Source: Latrodectus hesperus
Lineage: Eukaryota; Arthropoda; Arachnida; Araneae; Theridiidae
Reading direction: 5' to 3'
NCBI GenBank assembly: GCA_037975125.1
Contig: CM075850.1
Coordinates: forward strand, 74,753,890-74,817,889
DNA length: 64,000 nt
The position numbers and the translations under genes were made by a program. Under the pieces are notes generated by a model. That model had not been told where the DNA came from. It ran no database searches and was given only the letters and a program-made list of their open reading frames with translations. How positions within the stretch are numbered: the stretch's first letter is position 1; every line of letters begins with the position of its first letter. This document shows positions 24,741 through 37,200 of the stretch, piece after piece.

Positions 24741-26262
24741 GCATTTTAGTGGAACCCATTAGAGGTTTTAGACTTTTTCCCTTTCAAAATATCTTAGTGC
24801 ACTTAAACTAAGTTTTTGGTTTTGCTAAAAAAATTTTATTTTTCACTACGAATTTCGTATGGTATTCAATTTTCCATTCATCCAAAAATAATAACTTGCA
24901 TCTTTTCACTGTTTCGTAGTTTTTCAATTCTTATCAAGTGAAATAACATTTAATCAATTTAAATTTTGGATTAACTTATATATTAGTTTCGAAAAAACGA
25001 TTTACTTTTCTAATTATTTTAATTCTGATTCTAATTCTTTGATGATTACTGATTGATAATTTTCATTCGAAATCTGAATGCATAAAGGATTTTAGGTAAT
25101 TAAAATAATTTATGTAATCATTATATTCTTTAAATTATATTTTAATTTTTTTATATAAAATTTAAAAATGATAGTACCATTAAATGCAAGATTATTCTGA
25201 AGTTTTTGATATACGATTCTTAGAAAAGTGGTAGAAATAAAGTCATGGTTAAATTATAGAAAATATAAATTTATTTTATCTTATTAAATGATTTTTTTAT
25301 CGGCCAACTGCAGGAAATACAGGTAAAATAAATTTTAGATAAAAGTAAAAAATATATAATTGACACGAGAATATAATGGTGCTATGATTCTAAAGTGGGA
25401 TTAATTCAAATAAAATAAATTTAACATCTATAATTAGAATTTGAAAATTTAAGTTTATTTTGTACTTTTGTATTCAGATGATTTACGAAATTCCACGGAA
25501 TCAGCAATTCTCTTGAGAATGAACATATTGAAGGCTGTTGTGTCAGCTGTGTAATCCTAAATATACCTAATATGTTAATTAATGATTATCGCTATATCTT
25601 CCAAATGATACAAAAGAAATTTAACATATCTTCAAAATACATAAAATTATTTTGGAAAGTTTGTTAATGAAAAAAAAAAGTTTACCTGTGAATTTAACCA
25701 AGATCTAAAAAAAGGTCTTTAAATATATTCTATAAAAATCATGTCACCGCATTATTCCTAGAATTGAAATTAGCTAATATATTAGCTGTTATAAAAAAAA
25801 AGTATCTTAGCTTTAATTATACGAATTTAAGATTTAAAAAAAATTGTCTTGATACATCAGAAGGTAAAATTTCTGCTTGAATGTTTTGTTTCTGCAGTTA
25901 TGACTTGATTTTTTTAATATTACATGAACTCAGAACATGTGCTGACTTCCATTTTATGGTTCTTAATACTTTAAGTATTTATTACCTTGGAAATATTGCT
26001 CCCGCTATTAAATTATTATTTAATGTGGAATTGTAGCACGATTATGACCAGTCATTTTTTTCACCTTTTATTTGTTTACGTTACTTTGAAACTTATATAT
26101 ATTCTACTTAAATTACTTCCAATCTTTCATTTAATGCATATTCCGGAGACAAAATAACACATGTAAGTATTCGATCGTATTTTTGAAATTGCTGAAGTTT
26201 TTTTCCCCTACATTTTTGGCAAGTATTCAGTTTGTTTTCCGATTTTAGAATCTTAACTTTCA

Positions 26263-26312
26263 TCTGGTTTTATATTAGCAGTTTATTTTTCTGGTTTTAT
26301 ATTAGCAGTTAG
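26263..26312. repeat. 21-bp direct tandem repeat
   Basis: The string CTGGTTTTATATTAGCAGTT occurs twice, 27 bp apart (26264 and 26291), a local duplication. Confidence 0.9.
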
Positions 26313-26889
26313 GTTTTATTTTTAAAGTGTATCGCCAAAATTTTTAAATGTATACCGTAAAATTTTTTTTTCATTATGCGTAAAGTTATAAACGTTCTGT
26401 TGTCATTGTAGTATATATTATATTATCTTAGATTCAAAATTATTATCGTGAATTATTTTACTCAATGTATTAAAGGTAAGTAAATAACTTTTAAACTTAT
26501 ATTTTTCTTTGCGTGCCTCTAAATTTTGAAATCGTTAAAAATGTGTCCCGACAACAAAATAACAAAAAAAAAAAAAAAAAAAGAATTATTGGTAAAACAT
26601 TTCCGTATTTTACGAATTTTCCTTTGATTAAAAGGGGCAGTTCACAAATATGAAAGAAAAGACTTCCGTTGAACTAAAAAAGTGTACCACCTTCGTTGAA
26701 TGCTTCGCAATTCATTGTTATGCGAGAAACCTTTCACATTATATTTAGAAATGGGTTACTTTCACTGAACAGTTTGAATATTTAGCTGCTTTTTTTAGCT
26801 TTCCGGTTCGAATTGCAGTCTATTGTATGTTTTTTTCTGGTGAATAAGTTACTTAAGAAAGAAGAAGAGATAAAAAGTAAAAAATATAC

Positions 26890-27320
26890 AGATGTAAAAG
26901 AAAACCGCAAACCACGTGTAGATTCATGTACTTAAAGATAGTGTAGATTTTGTAAGAGAGATCAAGATGGGAAAAAAATTCTTTTCAGGTCGTATAGAAA
27001 GTGATGCAACTTAAAATATTTTTTTTGTTATTACTTTTTTAATATTTTTTTGAGCCTTTTGGCATCACGCAAATCTTTTGGAAGATTTCTTAGTATCTAC
27101 ATAGTCATATTTCGTGGGAGACGCCCGTATTTCCACCCTCCTCCTTTATCCCTTTCTTTTTTTTACCCCTTGAACCTATTGTTTGGCATGAAAGAAAGAG
27201 GTATAAGGAAAAAAATAGTTGTTTCGGCTGGAATAATTCGAGCGCGCAGCGTTGACTTCGCATTTCCTTCCTTTCAAAAGAGGTGACCTTAAGAGACCAG
27301 AAGGGTTGTGTGTCTCTCCT
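26890..27320. promoter_or_regulatory. Possible intronic regulatory block
   Basis: Composition rises above the AT-rich background. AACCGCA (an exact Runt/RUNX-type core) followed directly by AACCACGTG lies near 26903, and ATCACGCAAATC, an octamer-like word, near 27064. A GCGCGC-containing stretch is at 27240. These are motif matches only; regulatory function is inferred weakly from composition and clustering. Confidence 0.2.
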
Positions 27321-28287
27321 CCATTGAAAAGTATAATGAGATTTTCTTTTTGTGAAATAGTTATTATCTAAATGAGATTTGATCACAAAAGTGGCGTGAA
27401 TTTATTCGCAGAGATTTCAATTAACGAGTGATTGTCATTTTTATACTGCATATATTTTTCTTACATATTGACTTATGAAGAGACATGTTTACAAAGTCGC
27501 TGTATCTGTTAAACAAATGTGGACAACATGTTCCTACGTTGCATGTTAGTCGTGCAGCAATTGAAAAATTTGGTGGTAAAACTCCATTTTTTCATTGCTA
27601 GGATTTTTTTTTTTTAATGTCGCATGAGTTTCATGACCCTATTTTGAATTTTTTTTCAATTGAATGATAGGTTTTGAAGTCACACAGCCTTATTGGTAAA
27701 AGTTCTCGGTTTATGAAAGTATCAGGATATTGCATTGACTATTTTGCTGGTTTCCTCTCCATGGGAATGCGAATGAAAATTTGTTTACTAAAACTCCCTG
27801 TATCGTTTGGTCAAGGTTCAAACTTATGAGGTATTGAGAAATGTGCCATTAAGGTTACCTCCATCTTAAGACGTACCTCGGACTGTCACGTGTAAAATAT
27901 GACATAGCTTTCAGACTAAATGCGAGGAAATTTGCATGCATATACATTCTCTCAAAAATAAGTATGATATCTTTATTTAGAATGTTTTCTTTTAATTATA
28001 TAGTAATCCAAAAGAATTTCGTTAGTTGTGTAATAATTATGCTGTTTTGTATTCATACTGGCGTCATTCATTTTTCTTCAAATTTAACTGTTCAAATGTC
28101 ACGAGTAGATTATTGATTTTTTTCACCAAATATCCATCAAATATGGTGATCAGGATCTTTCCAGGCGGGATCATTTCCGATATCTAGGCGTTCACTTTGA
28201 AAAGAAATTACTATGGAGAAAGTATGCAGAGAAGACTGCAAGGAAAGGTGAGGCTAGACTTGGTCTCCTTAAACGATTATCGGATGT

Positions 28288-28564
28288 TCTTCTCTTCTTC
28301 TTAGAGTTGGGTTTGTATGACATTGGGCACCTCTGCTTTTATCAGCATTTTGTACTATTAACTCCAAACCCAATGTTTCCTAGTTCCAGTTGCTCGGGTC
28401 ACCCACTTTATTAATAAAGTCCGATAGCCCTTTAATGGAGTCTTGGTGTAACTCTCTAGTATGGATGATGCCTAAAGAAGTTAATTTAGGAGGGCAAGAG
28501 CCTCGCATTCGTAAATGATAAGCTTGGCCGTTTTTATCGGGTGTTACTTGGGGTTCATCACCAA
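28288..28564 (-). mobile_element. Retroposon fragment nested in the non-LTR element
   Basis: This 277-bp insert interrupts the reverse transcriptase reading frame. It is bounded by the 4-bp repeat ATGT (28284-28287 and 28565-28568). Skipping the insert lets the host frame resume at VLTTVYKTF directly after KRLSD. On the minus strand it carries the last ~50 codons of an open frame (ends DPSNWN, stop at 28380-28382), a short 3' untranslated part and an AAG-rich tail at 28288-28302. The same 3' end appears at window position 1. A 5'-truncated retroposon with a simple-repeat tail fits best. I do not recognise the protein. Confidence 0.75.
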
Positions 28565-29599
28565 ATGTCCTGACCACTGTCTATAAAACCTTTGTTAGAC
28601 AATCTTAGATTATGGCGGTAAACTACTGGCCACTGCCTCTGCCATTTGTTGTGACAGAGTTGACAAAGTCCAAAATAAAGGCCTGAGACTTATTACTTCT
28701 GCTGCTTGCTCTACACCCATCACTGCATTAGAGATTCAAACTGGTCTTGAACCTCTGGGGGTTCTTAGAGAAAGGGAGCTACTTAAACAGTTTGAAAAGT
28801 GTAGAAGACTTCCTGTCCAGCACTGGCAAAACCTTACTCAAACAGAAAATAGGCTAAAAACTCATCAATCATTCTTCAAGAGAGCAGAAGACCTTATGAC
28901 TAAATACGGCCTAAAGTCATCTTCCTTGCCAACCTTTTTGCTTTGGTGAGAGATTCCCACCAAATTTTAGAATCCCAACTATAAGTCTCTCTATTGGCAC
29001 CCTACAAAGAAAAAAATGACACTATCACTGAATCTCTTCGAGCCTATGCTCTTGAAACTATTGCGAATTGATTTCCAAAAAATAAACGGCTCCATATATA
29101 TACTGATGGCTCCTCCCAGGAGGACTGTACCTCTGGTGCAGGCTGGTACTGTGAAAATTTATTTGAGGGCTCATGACCTGTTGATATGAATGCCACAAAT
29201 CGAGGCAATTAAACAGGCTACTTTCCAACTTTTGACCTGTAATACTTCTCTCAATCATGCAGTCTTTCTTGTCGACTCGCTGGCAGCCATCCTCTCACTC
29301 TGCTCCTTTCAGGCTTGCAAATCAAAACTTGAAGAACAAACAAAAATACAAATAGACAAACTTATTAATGATGGATGGATTCTTTTCTTTCAGTGAATTC
29401 GCAGCCATTGCAATATACCTGGCAATGAGAGAGTGGATCGACTGGCTAAACAGGGATGCTTGCTTCCATAGCCCTCTTTGTCTCTCTCATACAACCGAAT
29501 TACATCCGAATTACCAAAACAACAAATGCCTTTGTAAAAAATGCCGAAAAGCAGAGTCTACAGAAAAAGTGTGGTCTAAACTGATACACACTCCTATTC

Positions 29600-29790
29600 C
29601 TATGGACCTCCCACGACAAATTTTTAGTGCAAATTTTAGAATTCAGAGTGGACATGACTACCTTCGAGATCATCTTTGTCGTATTGGCATTTTTAACTCC
29701 CCTGACTGCCCCCTGTGTTTCACAGGAGAGGCAATGCATTTTAGTCATTTGCCCATCTCTGGACAACGTTAATTCTCTTATGCTTGACAA
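29600..29790 (+). pseudogene. C-terminal zinc-knuckle region of the retrotransposon pol
   Basis: One frame stays open from 29368 to 29772. It includes FRIQSGHDYLRDHLCRIGIF followed by SPDCPLC and then H residues, typical of the terminal region after RNase H in I/R1-type elements. It is part of the element at 28140-29865, not a host gene. Confidence 0.75.
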
Positions 29791-29865
29791 CTATCATATG
29801 AAGACTACTTTGTATTGGGCTGCTAGAAGGAAAATGGCCGGTGCGGCCAATTCCTGACATAGGAA

Positions 29866-30049
29866 AAAAATTATTGATTATTTTAGATAAAATTCCTAAA
29901 TCTTTCGCCTTTTTTATATTTTATCAATGTTGCCCGAGAGAACTTTTTATTTACCTATAATCAAATACTAGCACACCTTCCCGTCCAAACTTTAAGTTTT
30001 TATGTAACCAAACCAGAGAATAGTATTCGATTTCAAAATTAATGGCATG

Positions 30050-30129
<80 letters not shown>

Positions 30130-30739
30130 TATATATATATACATACATATACGTGTGTGTATATGCGTTCATTTCGCAAAAATTTTAATGTATTATCTAA
30201 ATTTACATAAAACTAAAATGACTTAAATTGTTCCAAACGAAAAAAAAATCACTTTTAACTGCAGCCATGTTTTCCCGTCATTGTTTTAAAATGTGTACAT
30301 TGAATTATTAGTTTTTATACTTAAGAATTATTTATTCAATTCTATATTACTATGTCATCTATTATTTCAATTGATTATTTAAGCTTATTATCTCGTTAAG
30401 CGTCATGTGGTGATTGTTTTTAGACTGTCTTATTTATATAAGGCAATTTAAGAGTGTAGACTTAAGATAAGAATTAGTTTCTAGAGATAAACTTGGTATG
30501 CGTTATTTCACAAGATAAAGGCTTTTAATATCAATGTGATAGTATTTAAAATCGTTTGGTGAGTGTTTACGCGCTTGTAAGTTTAACAGCGAGTTCTATA
30601 TAAATGTGTTATATAGCAATATATAAATAGCGTTATTTTTTTAAATATATTTTATAATTGTGGTTGTGAATATAATATGTACTGTATACGCGAAATACAT
30701 GAAGTACTATAATATCAAGTTTTCTTTCGAAATTTTATA
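29866..30739. other. Presumed intron with a compound microsatellite
   Basis: Apart from the GT/TA tract listed separately the sequence is AT-rich and unremarkable. The minus-strand frame at 29951-30172 is simply the translated microsatellite. Confidence 0.5.
30050..30165. repeat. Compound (TG)n(TA)n microsatellite
   Basis: About 13 TG units are followed by more than 35 TA units with one interruption near 30121, ending in an ACATACATATACGTGTG mixed segment. Confidence 0.95.
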
Positions 30740-30800
30740 ACTTGGTTGAAGGCAGAATGGTGAGCGTTCTAGCCTTTAGGTCAACAGTTCGTTGATACAC
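30740..30800 (+). repeat. Decayed SINE head (family A)
   Basis: GGCAGAATGGTGAGCGTTCT..CCTT..GGTCAACAGTTCG aligns with the tRNA-like 5' part of the SINE at 31107-31286. The B box and the tail are absent or too decayed to see. Confidence 0.6.
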
Positions 30801-31106
30801 TTCTTACCATATAAATATAAATGTTGATAATGTTAATAATTTGTCAATATTAAAATTATAGGTTCAAATTGAATTTTTCTTCGCGCCCAAGAAATGATTT
30901 TTGAGCCACAAACAATTCAAAGTTCTTGTCAAGTTCAAATGTAAATTATATAAAAGCTTTTTTTAGATAAGTTTATGCATAATTCTATTTCATTCAAATT
31001 GAATTTCACGATTATTTTAAGTATTCATTTTACTTTTTGAAGTTAATGAAAAAACAGCAATTTAAATTATGTCTTTAAATTAATAAATAAAATAATAACT
31101 TATATG

Positions 31107-31286
31107 TTTGTTTTGTTTGTTTGTCGCTCAACGGTCATTTTTTGCACACGAGGGCTAATTAGACCGGGACTTACGGCTTAAAGTGGATTCCGAACCACTA
31201 CAAACATCCATGCCCAATGTGGGATTTGAACCCACGAACTGTTGAACCGAAGGCAAGAGCGCTAACCATTCGGCTGCCAGCTCGGC
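31107..31286 (-). mobile_element. tRNA-derived SINE, family A, full length with target-site duplication
   Basis: On the minus strand the copy starts GCCGAGCTGGCAGCCGAATGG. It has a tRNA-like A box (plus coordinates 31266-31279), a B box GGTTCAAATCCC (31221-31233), a body with GGTTCGGAATCCAC and GTCTAATTAGCCCTCGTG, and a CAAA-repeat tail at the left edge. The 13-bp sequence AATAACTTATATG flanks it on both sides (31094-31106 and 31287-31299), proving insertion by target-primed retroposition. The SINE carries an internal RNA polymerase III promoter and no protein. Confidence 0.93.
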
Positions 31287-34200
31287 AATAACTTATATGA
31301 AAAAATATGATAGTTACATTAGGCAAAAGCTTATTTATTTTGATTCAAATTCTCTGAGCATTTTACTAAATGTTTTATTTCTATTCTTTACATACGTTAA
31401 ACATTTTATCTAGGGATATTGTTATTCATTTCTGTATGTTGATCGCGAAAATCCAGCTGCTAAAAACTTTTCATTAAAAATGTTTGAAAATTCGAATTTA
31501 GTTAAAAAAATAATTAAAAGAAATAATTGTTTCTGTATTATTTTTTAATGTGGAAAAAAGATATCAGCAAACCAGAATTGATGGATTCCTTTCCAGATTG
31601 AATTGTTTGGGTTCATTGTTTAACAAAACTAAATTAATTTGGGTAAAGCTTTTGAAATCTGTTATTTTGCCGTAAAAAATGGTCCATTTTGTCGCGGTAT
31701 TGTAACGTGTTTGCTACTTGAAGAATACTTGTAAGAATTGATCGATAATAAAACAAAGTATCACATTTATGGAAAAATTCAAGGTTCATTGATTTTATAG
31801 TAAGTGAATATAGATTTGTCAGACTACTATTAGAAAGATTCTTTATGATATGCGGATAACGTATATCATTAAAAACTTATCAGTATTTTCGTAATTTTGT
31901 AGTTTTGGTATGTATACTTTTAAATTATGGAACATTCTAATTGAAGTATTCTTAATGATGTTATTTTAAATTGAATGGGAAATTAGTTTACGACCTGAAA
32001 ATTTTATCGCAAAACAATTTGCCGTTTATGTGAGATTGTTATGATTACAATTTCGAACTGGAAAGGAAATCATTTTCTTTTTTAAAAGTTATATGCATAT
32101 TAAACGAATGTAATTTACAGCTTTTGAAATAAACGAAATAAATCTTGAATTTTATTTGTTTATCAACAAAAGAACTTATCATTCTCAATAACTGTGACCA
32201 TAACGTTTTTATTACCGATGCAAATATTACATTTCATCACAATTCACTTGAATAAATGTGCTAGAGTGATTTTTATATTTTATTTCATGATTGTGTCCGT
32301 GAGAAATAAGGTTATAAACCTGAGAAATTGGAAAGAGATCTAAAAAAATTGCAAAATGAAGAAGTGTTTTCAATACCGACGTGCTTGTCAATTTTTTGAA
32401 GTACGTAAATATTTTCATCATTACTTATCACTTGCAAATTTCAATTAAATAAGAAAGCTTTTCTTATAGTTTAAAAAACAAATATTTAGTTATCAAATAA
32501 AATGTTCGCTTATAAAATTTTGGAAACACACTTTTGTTTACCAAAACACATTACAGTTTTATTCTAATTAAGAGAGATTATTTTTTCCAAAAGGATACTA
32601 GTCCACGCTTTTTTTTTTAGTTTCATGTCAGCATCTATTAGTTCTTCGACAAATCTAGAGATAATTACAATTTTGACAAAATGTATTTTTTGGTGAGTGC
32701 CATTAACATTTGCTGTTTTATATGCTAATAATATTACACGAAAATCGCCTACAAGTTATATTTTCGTCATAAAGATTGAATTAAAAGATTAAACTGTGGA
32801 TTATTAATATTCTATTCCCATTTCTAGTGAATAATTTTTGGGAATTTCTTTAAACTCAAATTAAATCAACTCTTAATTTCAAAAACTTAAGAATTGATAA
32901 CTTTCTCCACGACCTCAGGTGCATTTAGGGGGAAAAATTCGGGAATTCTATCTTTATTTTCTGAGTGTCATTCAATGTTTTGGAAAAAATTTTAGTTCTA
33001 TTGGTTAGGCAAAATACAAATAAATAGATTGTTTTAAATGAAGTATTAAAAATAAATCCTTTATAAATGGTAGATTTCAAGCACAAAATATTGTTGATGA
33101 ATTTCAACTTAAGGATTAGTTATAAAACATTATTTTTTTGATTCCGAAATAAAGTATTTACTTTTTAATCAGCAATCATAATGAGCAATTGTTTATACAA
33201 AATTGATTATATTTTAATGGCAATGAAAATTTTATCTTAGTCAGTTTAGAAGTTTCTAAGTTTGGTAAACTCTTGCATTTCATAAAACAATGAATACCAC
33301 TATGACGATTAGTCACAATATTATTTATCATAATTTCTGACGAAACTGATTCTGTATCACGCCTATATCAAAAGTTTGTATTCAACATTAAATCTTAATA
33401 TCTTGATGGAAGTATTGTCACGTTGTAGGATATTTGAAAATTTTTTTCAAACATGCAAACTTTTTGTATAAGTTTTAAGAATCTCCTAAATCTAAGTTTT
33501 CAGAACTCAAGCGAAAAAGGACATATTTTCTTATTATTATAGATAATAAATAGATGAGAAATGTAATGTGTTTTAAGATATTTTTATAGTATCTTTATCG
33601 TGGTCTTCCACTTGGAGTGTAATTTTAGTTTTAACTTGCATGTGATTTTGAGATCTTACCATAAATTTCGATATCATCTCGTGTTAAACTCAAAACAATA
33701 TTCCGTAAGTCATTTTACCAGTATCTTTGTGTCTTTCTAAACTTCACTTTGCCAGATATGAATTTTAAGGCTAATAAAATGATTTTATGTCCATTTTTTT
33801 CCACTTGCCACCTTACGTTTGTTACGTCACGTAAATTTCATACTGGGTGCTTTAAATGTGTTATGATGCTTATTATGGTCGTCGAATTCAAAATGAAATT
33901 TTAATTCTTGAAATGTTTCACTGTGTTCCAAATAGTTAAGAATTTTTTATTAAAAATTAAAATAAAAACAGTTAATAAAAACTAAAAATAAAAACATTAT
34001 ATACAAATACTGGAAAATTGGACTAATTTCTTAAGTTTGATATTTTCTTTCAAAATTTATTGAAATATGAAACTGATTTATTTACGCAATGAAATTTTGT
34101 AACCATGATTAAACATAATTTATTTTAAGAGTAATTTTAAATGTAAAACAAAACATTTAAAATATAATTTTAGAGTATGTGTGTCTCGTTTTATGCTAAT

Positions 34201-37200
34201 AATATATATTTTCAAACAGATATCAATTAAAATTCAATACTATTTCAAAATTTTCGCTTTTAGTATATTTATAAGAAACATCATTTTCCAACATAATTTT
34301 AAATGTTAACAGTTATTAGATGTCAGTTTATCTATGTGCATCTATAAAATATAGACAAATTATATAAAGTATATGTAGGTATATATTCAGCATCATACAC
34401 ACCAGATAAGAAAACATGACGGGAAATAGAAAAGGAAGAGTTTTAGTTTTTTTCTTACCAGTTATTTAAAATTATAATGATGCATTTTAATCTTTTCACA
34501 TTCATAAAAATAAATTTTCTATCAAAGTTGCGCATTTTTCGCTATTGAATTTTTTCTGGAATAAAACACATCTTAAAGTACATTTTAAGGTTAAAAACAA
34601 TTCAATATCAAACCAATATGGTTAGTGTCATGTACCTAGCATTAATTATCACTTCTTTATTTCATATTTCATTACGAAATTTTTCTGAAATTTTTTTCGT
34701 TTATATATCAATTAATTGAAGTAATCAAGTGCCCCACATGAAGATGAAAGTGCTATCTTCGCCTATAATTTATTAACAAAATGTAGCATTTTTTATTCTG
34801 GAACAGTTAAATGTGTCCTAGTGTCAACTAAGTATTTTTAATTTGTTAATATGTAGGGAAGAATTTTATAGATAATTTATTAATTTGAACATTATTCTTG
34901 CAATTAAAAATTGATAAATTTCTATTTATTTTAATAAATGTCATTTAATTAAATCTTCCTTTTCTCGAAATTTAAATATAATTATTTCTCTGTAATTTAT
35001 TTTTAGGCAATTATAGCAGAGCACTTATTAAGTATTAAAAGTTACGATTACGTACAACATTGAAAACTTAAGATATATTCTCATTACATTAAAAAAGAAA
35101 AAATTCCCAAGTTTTTAAAGAAAAGTAGCCCTAAACAAATTCTAGGATTTGATAAACCTTAGTGTTAAATATTGTAAAATTTTAATGAGACATTTCTTTG
35201 GTAATTTAAAAAGTACTATTATGATATAAGGAAGCGAAAAGAAAAGGGACATATTGATTTGAATGAGAATAACTTTTTTGGCAAAATGATTACATATACA
35301 CACAGAATACATGAAAAATCCTAATAAAAGGGTTACAGATATAATATAATGAAAAAAATTGAAAACGATTTTTATATTGGTATGTAGACGATTAATTCAA
35401 TTCAAACATAAACGGAACTATACATTGCCCATTTGAGTTTCCTTTCAACATGCTTTGTGAAAGAAATATCAATTACATTTATGTGGACTCTTAAACAAAC
35501 CCTCTTTTAAGAAATCTAAAAATACATACCTTATATGTATGTAATACTAGCTTCTTTGTTTGCTGTAGTTGCGTATATTATGAGGTTAGCTTGTGTTGAG
35601 AGAAAGTCGTTTTGTGTTATTGCTGTAAACGAAATGTTACTTACTAAAATATATTGTTTCTTCAAGAACACACAGAATTATTCGAAAAGATTGTGTTAGA
35701 GAATACATAGAAATTTGTTATTTGGAAATTCTTATAAATGAAACTTCAAAACTCTCAACTAAATAATAAATAAGTTAATTTGGACCAAGTAAAAGTTTTT
35801 TTTTATAGAATTAGGTATTTGGTTACAGGTATAATTCATGGTGCTTAGTGGCTGTTTAATATAAAAAAGATATAAAAAAATATTATTTTTAATTCTCTAA
35901 TGCTGATTAAATTTTTAACTATTTATATTTTTTTAAAATATTTGAAATTATGCATTATGCTGTAATAAAATTTACTGTTGTAATTAATTTGGTTTACACT
36001 CTATTTAATATTATGTCATGAAATATTGTCTTTGTTTGAACTGATTTTATATTGGTATGTAAAATTTCACCTTAGAGTATATTGAAATTATTTCGATTTC
36101 TGTAGTATAGGGGTTCTTTTTACAGATATTTCCTTATTCAGCGACAAGACAAGTGACTTGCGTACTAAAACCATAATGAATTAAATTTTATTATGTATAT
36201 CATATTATTGTAAATAAATGATAGGACCATATTAAATATAATTTTTTTACTCAAAGAAAATTAAGAAATTATTAACAACGTACATTGAGAAACTTTTTAA
36301 TTGAGGTATACTAATTCAAACGCAAATGATAACTGTAAAATATAAGCCGTTATTAATGACTTTATTTTATTCCACGTAGTTCGTTTTGAGCTCTGATTTA
36401 GTGTTGAGAAGTTTGTGATTTCACACCAATTTTAATTCTCAGTTTTTATTTTCTTAGCAAACTAACTTTTACTACTTCTCCATTGTTCAATCACATTTAT
36501 CATATGTATGTTGAACAACCAGTTGGCGATTGCTATCGGGTTGAATAAGAAAAAAGTTGGCAGTAGTTAAATAATCTCATTCTCCGTATCACTAGCATAG
36601 AACTATTGTCCTCGTTATACTTTTCAATGCTAAGCTTTGTCGTCCGGTCTTGTTGCATTACTAAGATTCCTGAGCAAAACAAACTTTGGAAATCTTGTTG
36701 ACATTTTAAAATTGAACTAATTATTATATCACATGACCTTCTTGAAGATTATATTATTCTATTGACTAATTTTGCTGAATTTATTAATTATTTTAACTGC
36801 AATCTCTTATTATATTTAAAGAAATTAAAAATCTATTGATTCGATTTTCTAATTTTTAAACTCGATCTTGACGAAGTACATAACTTAAACTTCACAGCAG
36901 ATTGCTTTGTTGGAAATCAAGAATATTAAAAGTCCTTAGAGGTCTAATGCTTGCTTATAAATATTTTTTATTATCTAGTGTTATCGAATTCCTTCAATAA
37001 TTCAGAATTATTGATTGAATTCATTGAATGAGATTAAGTTGGTAAAAATCGTTTTCACATAAAATTGTATAATAGTGCATAAGGAATGAAGATAATGGAA
37101 CATAGTTTACAGACGCATTTTTACAGATAGCATTTAATATATTATTAAGATTAATTACTCATTAAGTTTTTATGTGTATAATAGTGCTGTAATTTACTTT

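Larger units (their letters stand above)
20716..28139. other. Presumed intron, mostly AT-rich
   Basis: Contents noted are a poly-T tract (21065-21085), a block of repeated ATAGAAACTAT words (23098-23190), a (TA)n tract (24697-24737), a 21-bp direct repeat at 26263-26312, a poly-A tract (26564-26582) and a less AT-rich patch at 26890-27320. Small frames such as 21687-21911 (-), 23644-23829 (+) and 27050-27386 have no supporting motifs. I recognise no gene or RNA. Confidence 0.45.
28140..29865 (+). mobile_element. Non-LTR retrotransposon (I/R1-like, RNase H-bearing), 5'-truncated and decayed
   Basis: Only the 3' half of the pol frame remains. Near 28150 the sequence reads FRYLGVHFEKKLLW..LGLLKRL, the region just after the reverse transcriptase palm. 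After a nested insertion, VYKTF..DYGGKLL and a run through GLRLITSAACSTPITALEIQ follow. RNase H is marked by IYTDGSS near 29097 (catalytic Asp) and by remains of an ..AGNERVDRLA block near 29425, now split by frameshifts. The C-terminal CPLC..H..H zinc-knuckle-like motif is near 29710, ending with LYWAARRKM near 29815. Many stops and frameshifts make it inactive. RNase H plus the terminal CPLC motif point to the I/R1/jockey group; finer placement is uncertain. The left end is not sharply defined. Confidence 0.85.

Noticed and set aside
29951..30172. Minus-strand open frame rich in Tyr/Ile and Thr/His
   Set aside because: Direct translation of the TA/GT microsatellite.
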